A stretch of 64,000 bases of DNA from CAZCDS01 sp964497585 (GTDB lineage: Bacteria > Desulfobacterota > Desulfomonilia > Desulfomonilales > Desulfomonilaceae): the NCBI GenBank assembly GCA_964497585.1, contig CAZCDS010000033.1, positions 1 through 64,000 of the forward strand, read 5' to 3'. The notes below the pieces were generated by a model, which worked only from the letters and a program-made list of their open reading frames with translations, searched no databases and was not told the origin of the DNA. Shown here in pieces: positions 1 to 9,536 of the stretch. The translations under genes were made by a program, and so were the position numbers. The number at the start of each line of letters is the position of its first letter. Within the stretch, counting starts at the first letter, position 1.

Positions 1-115
1 CCCCCCCCACCCACAACCACCCCCCCCTTGGCCACGGGGGGGTGGTCCCGGGGGCCGGGGGGGGGGGTTTTTCCCCCCCCCCCCCCCCCCGGACCCCTCC
101 CCAAAAACTCTATGG
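1..115. other. low-complexity contig-end sequence
   Basis: This stretch is made almost entirely of long C and G runs with a short T run. It has no codon structure and no resemblance to the rest of the window. It most likely is poor-quality sequence at a contig end, not biology. Bases 116-363 look like normal DNA but hold no gene I can support, only the hairpin behind the permease gene. Confidence 0.8.
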
Positions 116-315
116 TTACGGGCCGGTAGAGCGGTCGGCTTCGTCGAAGCCTGGCGGCGGCCGTAACGCGTCATTGCTCATTCGCACGTACGGCCGAAGC
201 CGGGCCCAGCCGACGAGAATGACCCAAATAAAGCCTGAATCCAGGTGTTGAACAGACGAATTGCAGCACGATCTTCCCCGATCTTGGGGAACGGCTAGGG
301 GTGTTCCGAGCAGAG

Positions 316-339
316 GGAAACTTTCTGCAAGAAAGTTCC
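316..339 (-). terminator. hairpin behind the dipeptide permease gene
   Basis: The arms GGAAACTTTC and GAAAGTTCC flank a short loop about 25 bases after the stop codon of the minus-strand permease gene. It fits a transcription terminator closing the transporter operon. The flank following the hairpin resembles those of similar hairpins at 31.5 kb and 55.0 kb. Confidence 0.55.
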
Positions 340-363
340 TCCCCGGATGGTCCCCGCCCTTCC

Positions 364-1218
364 TCACCTTTTCAGCCGGGGGTCGAGGGAGTCTCGGATT
401 CCCTCTCCGAGGAGATTATATCCCATGACGGTGATGAATATGGCCATTCCGGGAAAAACCGAGAGCCACCAGGCAATTTCGATGTTGTCTTTCCCTTCGG
501 TGAGCATGTTGCCCCAGGAGGGGTCCGGGGGCTGTACGCCGATACCGAGGAATGAGAGGCCCGATTCGGTGAGCACGGCTGCTGCCACGCCGAGGGTCGC
601 GGCCACGAGCACCGGGGCCATTGCGTTGGGGAGAATATGGATGAAAATCATTCGGAAATCGCTCGCTCCCTGGCTGATCGCGGCCTGAACGAAATCGCGC
701 TCCTTGACAGTAAGGAACTCCGCGCGCACGAGCCTCGTGACCCCCATCCACGAGGTGACTCCGATGACGATCATGATGTTCCAGATACTCGGGCCGATGA
801 AGGCAATCACGGCGAGGATGAGAAAGAACGAGGGAAAACAGAGCATGATGTCTACAAAGCGCATGATCACGATCTCAACCTTCCCGCCGTAGAACCCTGC
901 AAACGCTCCGAGAATCACTCCGATGAACGTGGAAATGCCGACCGCGACGAATCCCACGCTGAGCGAGACACTCGCGCCGTGCATGATCCTCGAGAGCACG
1001 TCCCGACCGAGGATATCGGTTCCCAGCCAATGCTGCGCAGAGGGTGGCTGGAGCACTTCGTTCGTGTCGATTTCGTCCGGCGGATACGGCGCGCACGTGC
1101 TCGCGAGCATCGCGACCAGGAAGAGCAGCACTACCACCACAAGACCAGACACGGCCAACTTGTTCTTGACCAGGCGGTGGCAGAAGTCTCCGAACAGTGT
1201 TCTGTGCTTCGTCTCCAT
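364..1218 (-). CDS. peptide ABC transporter permease, DppC/OppC type
   Basis: Inner-membrane permease that, with the DppB-type partner, forms the channel for peptide or nickel-type uptake. The 284-residue product has an N-terminal membrane segment (about residues 20-42), the family's short periplasmic stretch with HWLGTD and GRDVLSR, and five further hydrophobic segments. The EAA-like loop that contacts the ATPase is at about residues 165-205 (RAEFLTVKERDF, then QGASDF and ILPNAMAPV). Length and order are normal. It is the last gene of a binding protein-permease-permease operon and is followed by a hairpin. The usual DppD/DppF ATPases are not in view. Substrate cannot be read from the sequence. 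Confidence 0.93.
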   Translation of the reverse strand: METKHRTLFGDFCHRLVKNKLAVSGLVVVVLLFLVAMLASTCAPYPPDEIDTNEVLQPPSAQHWLGTDILGRDVLSRIMHGASVSLSVGFVAVGISTFIGVILGAFAGFYGGKVEIVIMRFVDIMLCFPSFFLILAVIAFIGPSIWNIMIVIGVTSWMGVTRLVRAEFLTVKERDFVQAAISQGASDFRMIFIHILPNAMAPVLVAATLGVAAAVLTESGLSFLGIGVQPPDPSWGNMLTEGKDNIEIAWWLSVFPGMAIFITVMGYNLLGEGIRDSLDPRLKR

Positions 1219-1290
1219 GAAAGTACTGCATCCTCCGAAGTCCGGCCCGTCGCTGCCGGTCGGGTCGTCAAATCTTCAGAAAGGATCGAT

Positions 1291-2268
1291 CTACCCTGAA
1301 ACTCGTATCCTCGGATCAGCCGCAGAGTACGAGAGGTCCGCCAGTAGATTCCCTAGCAACGTCAACACCGCCCCGATGACGAGTATCCCCATCACGGTCG
1401 GATAGTCCCGTGACATCACCGCTTGATAGAAGAGTTGGCCCATACCCGGAATGGCAAAAACCGTCTCGAAGATCACACTGCCCCCGATCAGACCCGGAAC
1501 GGAGAGGCCCAACAGCGTGATCACGGGCAACAGCGCGTTTCGCAGAGCGTGTTTGAAGATGACGGTCCGCTCGTCCAAACCCTTTGCCCGGGCGGTGGTA
1601 ATGTAGTCCTGGCGAATCACCTCGAGCATGTTGGACCTCATATACCGGCTGAACCCAGCTAAGCCGCCGAAAGCCGAAACGAATACCGGCAATATCAGAT
1701 GCCGTCCCACGTCAAGGACCTCCCCCAGAAAAGTAAGGTCCGTATACCGAAGGGAACGAAATCCCGAAATGGGGAGCCATCCCAACTTCACGCCAAAGAG
1801 AATCATCAGCAGCAACGCAAGCCAAAAGGTTGGGATCGCGAACCCGATGAACACAAAGACCGTCGTTCCCTTGTCAAAGACCGAATCCTGGTGGACCGCG
1901 GACATCACTCCCAGGGGAAGCGCCACCGCTAGAATGAAGATCATCGCCAGTACGTTGATCAAGAGCGTTATCGGAATGCGTTCCATGATCTTGTCTATCA
2001 CCGGCCGGTTGTCCGAGGAGAACGATCTGCCGAAGTCGAGCATGAGCAGACTCTTGAGCCACTTGAGATACTGGATGTAGATGGGCTGATCCAAACCGTA
2101 GTGCGCTCGTATGCGTTTGACCGCCTCTGCGTTCATCTTCGGGTTGAGATCCGTCATCAATTGCACAGGATCACCCGGCGCCAAATGCATAACGGTAAAC
2201 GAGATGACGGTGATCCCGAACAGGACCGGAATCATCATGAGCAGGCGTTTTGCAAGGTATTGTCCCAT
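1291..2268 (-). CDS. peptide ABC transporter permease, DppB/OppB type
   Basis: First permease of the transporter. The 325-residue product starts with the family's typical N-terminus (YLAKRLLMMIPVLFGITVISF) and the following MHLAPGDPV, a periplasmic domain at about residues 30-100, then five more membrane segments. The cytoplasmic coupling loop is at about residues 215-245 (MLEVIRQDYITTARAKGL, then HALRNALLPV), and the C-terminus reads YSAADPRIR as is usual for DppB. It lies 225 bases downstream of the binding-protein gene and 72 bases upstream of the DppC-type gene on the same strand. The gap before it has a 7-bp inverted repeat (CACTGAC/GTCAGTG, 2429-2456) that could tune expression between binding protein and permeases. 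Confidence 0.94.
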   Translation of the reverse strand: MGQYLAKRLLMMIPVLFGITVISFTVMHLAPGDPVQLMTDLNPKMNAEAVKRIRAHYGLDQPIYIQYLKWLKSLLMLDFGRSFSSDNRPVIDKIMERIPITLLINVLAMIFILAVALPLGVMSAVHQDSVFDKGTTVFVFIGFAIPTFWLALLLMILFGVKLGWLPISGFRSLRYTDLTFLGEVLDVGRHLILPVFVSAFGGLAGFSRYMRSNMLEVIRQDYITTARAKGLDERTVIFKHALRNALLPVITLLGLSVPGLIGGSVIFETVFAIPGMGQLFYQAVMSRDYPTVMGILVIGAVLTLLGNLLADLSYSAADPRIRVSG

Positions 2269-2493
2269 GGATGACCACTTTGCTCGGCCCCGCTCCAGAC
2301 GCGAAGCCTGATAGGGATTGGCGAATATTCTCGTAACTCGCCATCGGATACTGAAGGCATGGACCTGCCCCGCGGTACCCGCGATTCCAGAGCACTCCCG
2401 GCCGTGCGCGGTGCCAGCCTTGGGGCGCCACTGACGATGGCTCGGCGTGGTCAGTGCATCGCGGGCGAAGCGTCCGAGTTATCAGTTTTTCCG

Positions 2494-4158
2494 CTACTGA
2501 TCGAAATGATACTTTTGCAGCGGTTTCGGCACATACCACTTGTCGAAGTTGTACGTGATGCCTGCAGGCGCGGGCTTGATGCCGTAAAAACGGGCATTGA
2601 TGATCGGAAGCGCGTACGCCACCCAGAGAAACGTGTACGGCTGATCTTCAGCCAGAATTTCCTGGATCTTATCATAGTATTTCTTCCGCTCCGCCCGGTC
2701 GTACGTTGAGACGCCCTCTTCAAGTAACCGATCGACCTCTGGATTGTTGTAGCTGATGAAATTGAGCTGGTGCTCCCCAGTCTTCCTCGAATCCCAGATG
2801 TCCTTCTGATCCGGATCGATTCCAATACCCCAACCGAGAAGGCAGGCTTCGAATTTCTTCTTGTTGATGAAGTTCTTGAGAAACGCGGCCCATTCGATGA
2901 CCCGAATCTTTACGCGGATGCCGACCTGCTTCAAATTTCGTTGGATAATGGTGGCCGCCCGCTCCCGCAGCTTGTTCCCCTGATTAGTTAAGATCGTAAA
3001 CTCAAAGGGCTTTCCGTCCTTGTCGAGAATCCCGTCTCCGTCAGTGTCTTTCCAGCCTGCTTCTGCAAGAAGCTTCTTTGCTCCTTCCGGGTCGTACGGG
3101 AACTTCTTCACGTTCGGATTGTACCAGTACGTGTCCGGCTTGTAAGGCGTGTACGCGACCGTGCCCAGGCCCAGCAGCACGCCTTTGACGATGCCTTTCC
3201 GGTCGATTGCCATAGTGAGAGCACGACGAACCATCTTGTCCTTGAACTTCCAGTCCCTCAGATTATATCCCAGGTACGAGTAGCCGAATTGCAGGTACTT
3301 GTATTTATTAAAGTTATTCTTGAACCACTTGCCCGTGGTCTGACGGGTGTACTGCAGAGGGGACAGTCCCATCTCATCGATCCGCTCGGCCTTGAGTTCC
3401 AGGAACATCGTGGCTGTATCGGGAATCACCCGCATCATGTATCTGGCGATGTAAGGGCTTCCCTTGAAATAGTCTCTGTTGGCTTCAAGAACGATCTTTT
3501 CCTGTGTTTTCCATTCCAGGAACTTGTACGGACCCGTACCGACAGGTCTTCTCTTCAATTCGCTCTTGGTGACATCTTTCCCTTGCAGCAGGTGGCTGGG
3601 AAGGATGGGGGTTCCCCAGGAGCCGAGGGCCGGAGCGTACGATTTCTTGTAAACCACTTCCACCGTGTAGTCGTCAATGACCCGGAGTTCTTTGATCTTG
3701 AGAAAGTCGCTCGCATACGCGGTGGGCGTCTTGGGATCGACGTAGAGCTTGTACGTGTATTCCACGTCTTTGCTTGTGAAGGGCTTTCCATCTTGCCACT
3801 TCACGTCCTTACGCAGCTTGAAAAGAATCTTGAGCTTGTCGTCGGAGATCTTCCAACTTTCGGCCAGATCGGGCACGATTTTGATGTCTTTGTCGTACCT
3901 CACCAGTCCGTTGTATATCATTCCAGTGATTGCGAAGCTCGCTCCGTCTGAGGCAAGAACAGGCAAGAGAACCGATGCGTCCCCGATGCTGCCCTCGATG
4001 AGCATGTCGCCGTACGCGGGTTTGAGTTCTGCCTTGGTGAGCCTTTGCTTGGTCTGAGCTTCTTCGGCCTTGGTGCCGGGGCCTCCCTGATCGCTTCCGC
4101 ACGCGCACATCGCGGCTGAGATTGCCAACAACAAGAAAACGCGGGTTATTTTCTTCAA
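2494..4158 (-). CDS. peptide-binding lipoprotein, SBP family 5
   Basis: Extracytoplasmic solute-binding protein of the transporter. I place the start at TTG 4158: it is preceded by AGGAATGG, gives a 554-residue protein of normal family length, and yields a lipoprotein signal (LKKITRVFLLLAISAAMCACGS) with Cys about 20 residues in as the likely lipidation site. The open frame extends upstream to 4449, but that part is not family-like. Family 5 signatures include DLAESWKIS with KFKLRKDVKWQDGKPF-like sequence, YNLRDWKFKDKMVRRALTMAIDR, and a C-terminal half ending in FDKWYVPKPLQKYHFDQ. It is divergently arranged with the small gene at 4450. Dipeptide, oligopeptide or another ligand cannot be separated by eye. 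Confidence 0.92.
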   Translation of the reverse strand: MKKITRVFLLLAISAAMCACGSDQGGPGTKAEEAQTKQRLTKAELKPAYGDMLIEGSIGDASVLLPVLASDGASFAITGMIYNGLVRYDKDIKIVPDLAESWKISDDKLKILFKLRKDVKWQDGKPFTSKDVEYTYKLYVDPKTPTAYASDFLKIKELRVIDDYTVEVVYKKSYAPALGSWGTPILPSHLLQGKDVTKSELKRRPVGTGPYKFLEWKTQEKIVLEANRDYFKGSPYIARYMMRVIPDTATMFLELKAERIDEMGLSPLQYTRQTTGKWFKNNFNKYKYLQFGYSYLGYNLRDWKFKDKMVRRALTMAIDRKGIVKGVLLGLGTVAYTPYKPDTYWYNPNVKKFPYDPEGAKKLLAEAGWKDTDGDGILDKDGKPFEFTILTNQGNKLRERAATIIQRNLKQVGIRVKIRVIEWAAFLKNFINKKKFEACLLGWGIGIDPDQKDIWDSRKTGEHQLNFISYNNPEVDRLLEEGVSTYDRAERKKYYDKIQEILAEDQPYTFLWVAYALPIINARFYGIKPAPAGITYNFDKWYVPKPLQKYHFDQ

Positions 4159-4449
4159 GTGTCCATTCCTGTATCCGCTTTTCGACGAACTATAGCCAAA
4201 ACAGACGGCATGAGCAAGTACTACCACGGCGGAGGACCACCGCTCTGAGCCTGAGCCGTGGTTGCGGCCAGCAGCAGCTCGAGAGCGGGGGAAACGGCTT
4301 GCAGGAGTTGAGGTGAGTTGATAAGTTGGAGTGCGCCTCCGCCCCTTCCGAATATGGCCAGGGAAGCCTACTGGTCTGCTGGGGGCGGCTGGCGCGGGTC
4401 GCGGCTCATGAATCACGAACTTAACGGACAGGATCAAGGATAGGCGCAA

Positions 4450-4755
4450 TTGAGTGAAGCACGATTGACCGAAGGACAGCGCAAGTGGCTCCAGGCCTCA
4501 AGGGAAATCGGTCCGGGAGCGATGACCAAATCGGAACGGCTCAGGCTGGAGAAGCTCTATGCTGACCTGCTCCCGGCGGAACAGCAGGAACTGCAGGACT
4601 ATATCAAGGAGAATTTCGGACCCCAAGAAGGCGAGGCGGCCGATCCCATAGAAGAGATGGCACGACGGGTCTGGCGAGCCCCGTCTGAAAAGCTTCGCAA
4701 GACGCTCGGAAAACCCCGCACGGTCACCCCCCCGCGGTTCGGTGAAGAATCCTGA
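4450..4755 (+). CDS. hypothetical protein, 101 residues
   Basis: I do not recognise a family. The start is TTG with AGGATAGG six bases upstream. The product is charged and predicted helical, with a segment rich in Glu and Gln (LLPAEQQELQDYIKENFG) and a basic C-terminus. There is no signal peptide or membrane segment, so it is probably cytoplasmic. It ends 35 bases before serS on the same strand and could be co-transcribed with it. Its promoter would have to sit between it and the divergent peptide-transporter operon. Confidence 0.6.
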   Translation: MSEARLTEGQRKWLQASREIGPGAMTKSERLRLEKLYADLLPAEQQELQDYIKENFGPQEGEAADPIEEMARRVWRAPSEKLRKTLGKPRTVTPPRFGEES

Positions 4756-4790
4756 ACCCTTGTCAGTTATACGGTTTGGAGGAGATGTTC

Positions 4791-6062
4791 ATGCTCGATA
4801 TCGCACTGATACGCAACAATCCCGAGTTGATCAAGGACGGGATCCGCAAGAAACGGATGGACGTCGACATAGACGAGCTGCTCGCAGTGGACGAGCAGGC
4901 ACGGGAACTCAGGACCGAGGTCGAAAAGATCCGGGCGGATCGAAATCGGATTTCCAAGGGAATCCCAAAGCTCCGGGGTGACGAGAAGAACGAGGCTGTC
5001 GCGCAGGTCAAATCCCTCAAAGAGAGCTTGAGCACGAAAGAACCCGAGCTTCGGTCGCTGGAGGACCGCTTTGAGCAGCTCATGCTCCTCGTCCCGACGC
5101 CGCCCGACCCGGCAGTCCCCGAGGGTGATTCGGACGACGACAATGTCGAAGTCCGTCGATTCGGAGAACCTCCCACATTCGATTTCGAACCGAAGGATCA
5201 CCTTGAGCTGGCCGAGTCGCTCGATATCGTGGACATGCCCCGTGCGGTAAAGTTTGCCGGAGCCCGAATGTATTGTCTCAAGAATGAAGGGGCCATGCTC
5301 GAGTTCGCGATCTTTCGGTTCGCCCTGGACCACCTGATCTCCAAGGGGTTTCACCCCATGATCGTCCCCCAGTTGGTCAGACGGGAAGCCCTCGTGGGCA
5401 CGGGATTCTTTCCTGTTGGCGAGGAAGACACCTTCTTTGTGGAAAAGGACGACCTCTACCTCATCGGGACCTCCGAAGTCTCTCTCGTCGCGTATCACAT
5501 GGACGAGATCCTCAATGAAAAGGATCTCCCCAAACACTACTGTGGATATTCAACGTGCTATCGAAGGGAGGCCGGATCGTACGGCCGTGACACCCGCGGA
5601 TTCTATCGTCTGCACCAGTTCAACAAAGTTGAACAGGTCGTCATTTGTGTGAACGACCCGGAAGTCTCCAGGCAGGAACATCAACTGATCTTGAGCAACT
5701 CGGAAGAGATCATGCAAGCGCTCGGTCTCCCGTTCCGGGTTGCACTCGCCTGTGGAGCCGAGATCGGTCAGGGTCAGGTCATCAAGCACGAAATCGAAAC
5801 ATGGATGCCCAGCCGCGGCAAATACTCTGAGACACACTCCTGTTCGACGTTACACGAGTTTCAAGCCAGAAGGCTCAAGATCAGGTACCGCAGCAAAGAA
5901 GGGAAGACCAGGTATTGCCACACCTTGAACAACACGGCGGTTGCTTCTCCTCGAATTCTCATACCGCTGTTGGAGAACTTCCAAAACGAGGATGGGAGCG
6001 TGACCGTGCCTGAGGTTCTGCGCCCGTTCATGAACGGAATGGAGCGGATCGAACCGAAATAA
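4791..6062 (+). CDS. serS: seryl-tRNA synthetase
   Basis: Charges tRNA-Ser with serine in the cytoplasm. The start at 4791 is chosen because GGAGGAG lies just upstream and the N-terminus MLDIALIRNNPELIKDGIR is the family's own; this gives 423 residues. An N-terminal helical arm that grips the tRNA spans about residues 25-100. Class II motif 2 is at about residues 256-275 (CYRREAGSYGRDTRGFYRLH) and motif 3 at about 378-397 (LNNTAVASPR then LLENFQ). All expected parts are present and unbroken. About 400 bases without a gene follow it. Confidence 0.97.
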   Translation: MLDIALIRNNPELIKDGIRKKRMDVDIDELLAVDEQARELRTEVEKIRADRNRISKGIPKLRGDEKNEAVAQVKSLKESLSTKEPELRSLEDRFEQLMLLVPTPPDPAVPEGDSDDDNVEVRRFGEPPTFDFEPKDHLELAESLDIVDMPRAVKFAGARMYCLKNEGAMLEFAIFRFALDHLISKGFHPMIVPQLVRREALVGTGFFPVGEEDTFFVEKDDLYLIGTSEVSLVAYHMDEILNEKDLPKHYCGYSTCYRREAGSYGRDTRGFYRLHQFNKVEQVVICVNDPEVSRQEHQLILSNSEEIMQALGLPFRVALACGAEIGQGQVIKHEIETWMPSRGKYSETHSCSTLHEFQARRLKIRYRSKEGKTRYCHTLNNTAVASPRILIPLLENFQNEDGSVTVPEVLRPFMNGMERIEPK

Positions 6063-6469
6063 GCCTTGCGCCGGTTCTCCTGTCCTGGACCCTGGTTACC
6101 GGAAATTATTTTAGGAATGGCTTGGAGCAGGTCTCAGCCCGGCCGAGATCAAACCCGCAGCACGGGACATCTCTGGAGAAGCCCGCAGTACTCTCCGGAA
6201 AGAGTTCCTCATCTCTCGGGACGTGCGTCGGGGTTTGGGTTCAGGAAATTGATGGCCATTTCTGGAGATCGCTTGTCTTGGAACCATTGATCACCCGAAA
6301 CACCAACAGGATCACCGGGTAGGTAAGGGGCAGTGTTCCGTAGGAGAATTGAAATGCGGGAGAGTGTTACTTGTTTGAAGCCGAACACGTATCACCTGCT
6401 CAGAGGTCCCATTGCATTCGGTCGCGTTTTGATCAATACTAACAAGTGTCCCTATCGCAGAGGTGGCAT
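6063..6469 (+). other. intergenic, no gene seen
   Basis: I see no convincing gene or RNA here. Short open frames lack ribosome sites and family resemblance. The last bases (GCAGAGGTGG) are the ribosome site of the next gene. The gap presumably holds the serS terminator and the promoter of the TPR-ankyrin gene, but neither shows a clear consensus. Confidence 0.4.
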
Positions 6470-7864
6470 ATGACAGGGCGGAATCTTCTCCTGGCGCTGA
6501 TCCTTTGCTTGGCCTTTCTCCCCGGCCGTGTCGGTTGGTGCGATCCCACTCAGGAGCTGATCCTTAGCGGCAACAAGGCGTTCAAGGCCGGCGACTACAA
6601 GGAGGCCGTTGCCCAGTACTCCAACGCGCTCGCCCTGGACCCTGATTCCAGGCAATCGCGTTTCAACAGGGCTCTGGCGTACTATCGCCTCGGGAACCTC
6701 AAAGCGGCACTTAGTGACTTCACGAGGGTCACCGAGCTCGACCCCCAGCACAACAAAGCAGAGAACTATTGCGGCCTGATTTACCTCAAGCAGGAAAACT
6801 ATCGGAAGGCTTTGGAACATTTTGAGAAAGCCATTAGCATCAGCCCCAATCCCATTTATTTTCTCAATGCGGCCCTCACGTCGTTCAAGATGGGTGAGAT
6901 GGAACGGGCGAGAGATTTCAGCCAACGGGTACTGCGTGAGGATCCGGGCAATAAGTGGGCAAAGATCATCTACAGGAAGGTCAGCAAGCTCGCCAAACCG
7001 GCCCCAGGCAGCGACTTGGCGGGAAAGAGCACTGATGACCTCAATCTTCCCGAGCCCTCGCAATTCAATGGAGAAGGATCGGAAAAGGGCAGCGCAGGGG
7101 ACTACCGCCGGAAATGGGCCGCGCTCAGCAACCGGGAAAAGAAGAAGAACGCTGAAGCCGCAGCCAACCTCAGGCAAGCGGTGGACTCAGCCAACCTGAA
7201 CGTGCTGAAGGAATTGCTGGCCGGGAGAACCGACCCAGACTCGGGTGGGCCGACCGGAGTCACGGCTCTCATGTATGCGTCGGGAATGGGGAATCTTGAA
7301 GCGGTGGAACTCCTTCTCAAATCGGGCGCCAACGTGAACCTTCGAGACGCTGACGGGAATACCGCTCTGATGAGGGCAGCGGACAGGTTTCCCCGAATCG
7401 TAGCGGCCCTTTTGGCAAAGGGCGCCGATCCGAACGCCAAGAACTTTCGCGACCAGACGGCCCTCGGCCTCGCGTCGGCGCGATGCATGATCGAAACGAT
7501 GCAACTCCTCATCGAGAAAGGTGCTGATCCCAACCAAACCCACGTTGGATTTGCCAGAATGAGCATAAAATCCGATGCTTCCCGGCAGGGCTTCCCTGAA
7601 AAACGGGGAAGGAGATTGGAAGGAGTGGAGGCGACGCCGTTGGCATTTGCCGCGAGCAGTGGATGTGCGTCCGGAGTTCGCCTCCTTCTGGCTGCCGGCG
7701 CTGGCGTGAACACCATCGATTCCCTCGGATATACGCCGCTGGACCACGCTATCGAGACTGGAGGAAAGACGGTTCAGGGCATGCTCAGAAGCGCCCGGGG
7801 CAGAGCCAACAAGTACAAGAAAAATGCTGCGGGCGCGAACCGCGCGCTGGGAAGCAAGGAGTAG
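6470..7864 (+). CDS. exported TPR-ankyrin repeat protein
   Basis: Two types of protein-binding repeat are joined in one exported protein of 464 residues. The start at ATG 6470 is supported by AGAGGTGG and places a hydrophobic signal (LLLALILCLAFLPG) right at the N-terminus. TPR units fill about residues 30-165 (for example GNKAFKAGDYKEAVAQYSNA and YCGLIYLKQENYRKALEHFE). A polar linker follows. Ankyrin repeats span about residues 235-450 (GVTALMYASGMGNLEAVELL and similar). A 30-residue insertion rich in Arg and Lys interrupts the ankyrin array near residue 370. It is probably a periplasmic scaffold; partner unknown. The next gene starts 16 bases after its stop. Confidence 0.88.
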   Translation: MTGRNLLLALILCLAFLPGRVGWCDPTQELILSGNKAFKAGDYKEAVAQYSNALALDPDSRQSRFNRALAYYRLGNLKAALSDFTRVTELDPQHNKAENYCGLIYLKQENYRKALEHFEKAISISPNPIYFLNAALTSFKMGEMERARDFSQRVLREDPGNKWAKIIYRKVSKLAKPAPGSDLAGKSTDDLNLPEPSQFNGEGSEKGSAGDYRRKWAALSNREKKKNAEAAANLRQAVDSANLNVLKELLAGRTDPDSGGPTGVTALMYASGMGNLEAVELLLKSGANVNLRDADGNTALMRAADRFPRIVAALLAKGADPNAKNFRDQTALGLASARCMIETMQLLIEKGADPNQTHVGFARMSIKSDASRQGFPEKRGRRLEGVEATPLAFAASSGCASGVRLLLAAGAGVNTIDSLGYTPLDHAIETGGKTVQGMLRSARGRANKYKKNAAGANRALGSKE

Positions 7865-7880
7865 CCCCGCGGGCGGTCCG

Positions 7881-9044
7881 ATGATCAGGCTCAAGAAAAA
7901 CGCCCACCGACGGGTTCGAAACGGCCATCTCTGGGTATTCTCCAATGAGATCGCAGAACCTCCCGTAAACGTCCTCGAAGCCGGGTCAGTTCACGAGCTG
8001 TGGGATCATGCCGGAGATTTTACCGGCATGTGCTATGCCAATCCGGCCAGCCTCATCACTGCAAGGATCCTTTCCAGAAAACGAATCGAGATCGATCGGC
8101 AGTTCTTCAGCACCAGGATTGAGACCGCGCTCGCATGGCGTCACCACCTCTTTCCCGACCGGGATTTCTATCGTGTCGTTTTTGGTGAAAGCGACTATCT
8201 CCCCGGGCTCATTGTCGACCGGTACCACGAACTGCTCGTCATCCAGACCTTGACTGCGGGCATGGACCGACATCGAGAACTGATTGTGGAAGCGCTCGTC
8301 GACCTCATGGCCCCCACGGGGATCTTCCGTCGCAACGACTCGCCAGCTCGGATCCTGGAGGGGCTTCCACAGGAAAAGGGACTTGAGTACGGATCGGTAC
8401 CGCCAACGGTCGAGATCAACTCAAACGGCCTCAGGTTCCTGGTGGACATCTCGGAAGGACAGAAGACCGGCTTCTTTCTCGATCAGGAATCGAATCGGTC
8501 CCTGATTCGGCAATATGCCGGCCCGGGGATCACGGTACTGGATCTGTTTACGTACACGGGAGCGTGGGGTCTGCACGCCCTTGCCGGTGGCGCGGACAGG
8601 GTCACCGCGGTCGATTCGTCCCGTGGAGCACTCAGAATTGCCGCTCAAAACGCGGAACTCAACGGCATGAGCGACCGTTTTGAAACTGTCCGGGACAACG
8701 CGGTGGACTTCTTGAAGAAATGCCGGGACAATTGGGACCTCATCGTGCTCGACCCGCCGGCCTTCATCAAGAGCCGATCAACCGCCCGGGAGGGCAGGAA
8801 AGGATACATCGACATCAATCGCCGGGCACTCGGCAGGCTGAGATCCGGCGGTATTCTGATCACCTGCTCCTGTTCCCACCACCTTCACGCGGATGAGTTC
8901 GAGCAGCTTTTGGCCACCGCTTCGCGCCAGAGCGGCCGAGAACTCAGGATCCTGGACTTCCGCGGTCAGGGACCTGACCATCCCGTGCTCCTCTCCATGC
9001 CGGAGACCCGATACCTCAAGGTCATCGTTGCGCAGGTCGTATAG
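7881..9044 (+). CDS. class I SAM-dependent rRNA methyltransferase, RlmI/PUA type
   Basis: Predicted 23S rRNA cytosine-C5 methyltransferase acting in ribosome maturation. The start at 7881 gives 387 residues beginning MIRLKKNAHRRVRNGHLWVF, typical of the N-terminal PUA domain (about residues 1-75). A central linking domain is followed by the methyltransferase fold: the SAM motif is at about residues 215-240 (DLFTYTGAWGLHAL), the acidic residue follows at VTAVDSS, the catalytic-region motif LDPPAF at about 290, and CSCSHH at about 330. It probably belongs to the RlmI/YccW family, though substrate position is inferred. It follows the TPR-ankyrin gene by 16 bases and converges with acpS. Confidence 0.9.
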   Translation: MIRLKKNAHRRVRNGHLWVFSNEIAEPPVNVLEAGSVHELWDHAGDFTGMCYANPASLITARILSRKRIEIDRQFFSTRIETALAWRHHLFPDRDFYRVVFGESDYLPGLIVDRYHELLVIQTLTAGMDRHRELIVEALVDLMAPTGIFRRNDSPARILEGLPQEKGLEYGSVPPTVEINSNGLRFLVDISEGQKTGFFLDQESNRSLIRQYAGPGITVLDLFTYTGAWGLHALAGGADRVTAVDSSRGALRIAAQNAELNGMSDRFETVRDNAVDFLKKCRDNWDLIVLDPPAFIKSRSTAREGRKGYIDINRRALGRLRSGGILITCSCSHHLHADEFEQLLATASRQSGRELRILDFRGQGPDHPVLLSMPETRYLKVIVAQVV

Positions 9045-9104
9045 GCCGCGGCACACCCATGAGTCACCGACGGGTATGGCTGCGAACCGGGTCACGCAAT
9101 GACG

Positions 9105-9536
9105 TCAACCTTGCGATTCGTCGGTATGCTGTTTGGGGGATTTGCCGGTGAGATCCGCATTCTCGGCTACGACAAACGCGCAGGCTGTCTCTCCGGTATG
9201 CGTAAGAGAGAGGTGAATACGGGAAACGCACTGAGATCGAGCAACCTCAAGTGCCCGGTCCTTTAGCGCGACCATCGGTCGCTCTCGCTCGCCGCCTCGC
9301 ACGACAATCGCCCGTGGGGTCACTCCCCTGGTGAAACCCGTGCCCAAGGCCTTGGACACGGCTTCCTTGGCCGCGAACCGGGCCGCATAACTCTGCGCCG
9401 GACGTGCGGTGGCCTCGCACACGTCGATTTCATCGGCTGAGAAGACCCGTTCAAGAAACCGTCTTGCGTGCGGAGTCCTGAGGACCCTTTCCAGACGGCC
9501 GACCTCGACCACGTCCACGCCTATTCCGACGATCAC
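9105..9536 (-). CDS. acpS: holo-[acyl-carrier-protein] synthase
   Basis: Transfers the phosphopantetheine arm from coenzyme A to acyl carrier protein, activating fatty-acid synthesis. The N-terminus GIGVDVVEVGRLE carries the magnesium-binding Asp at residue 8. AARFAAKEAVSKALGTG at about residues 51-67 carries the second metal ligand (Glu) and catalytic region. The C-terminal hydrophobic strand (IHLSLTHTGETACAFVV) is also typical. Length is slightly above the usual 120-130 because of a polar tail. Its start overlaps the folP stop by four bases, so translation is probably coupled. Confidence 0.95.
   Translation of the reverse strand: MIVGIGVDVVEVGRLERVLRTPHARRFLERVFSADEIDVCEATARPAQSYAARFAAKEAVSKALGTGFTRGVTPRAIVVRGGERERPMVALKDRALEVARSQCVSRIHLSLTHTGETACAFVVAENADLTGKSPKQHTDESQG

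Noticed and set aside
4450..4755. Reading the small 101-residue gene as part of serS
   Set aside because: It has its own ribosome site and stop, and serS has a complete N-terminus of its own.
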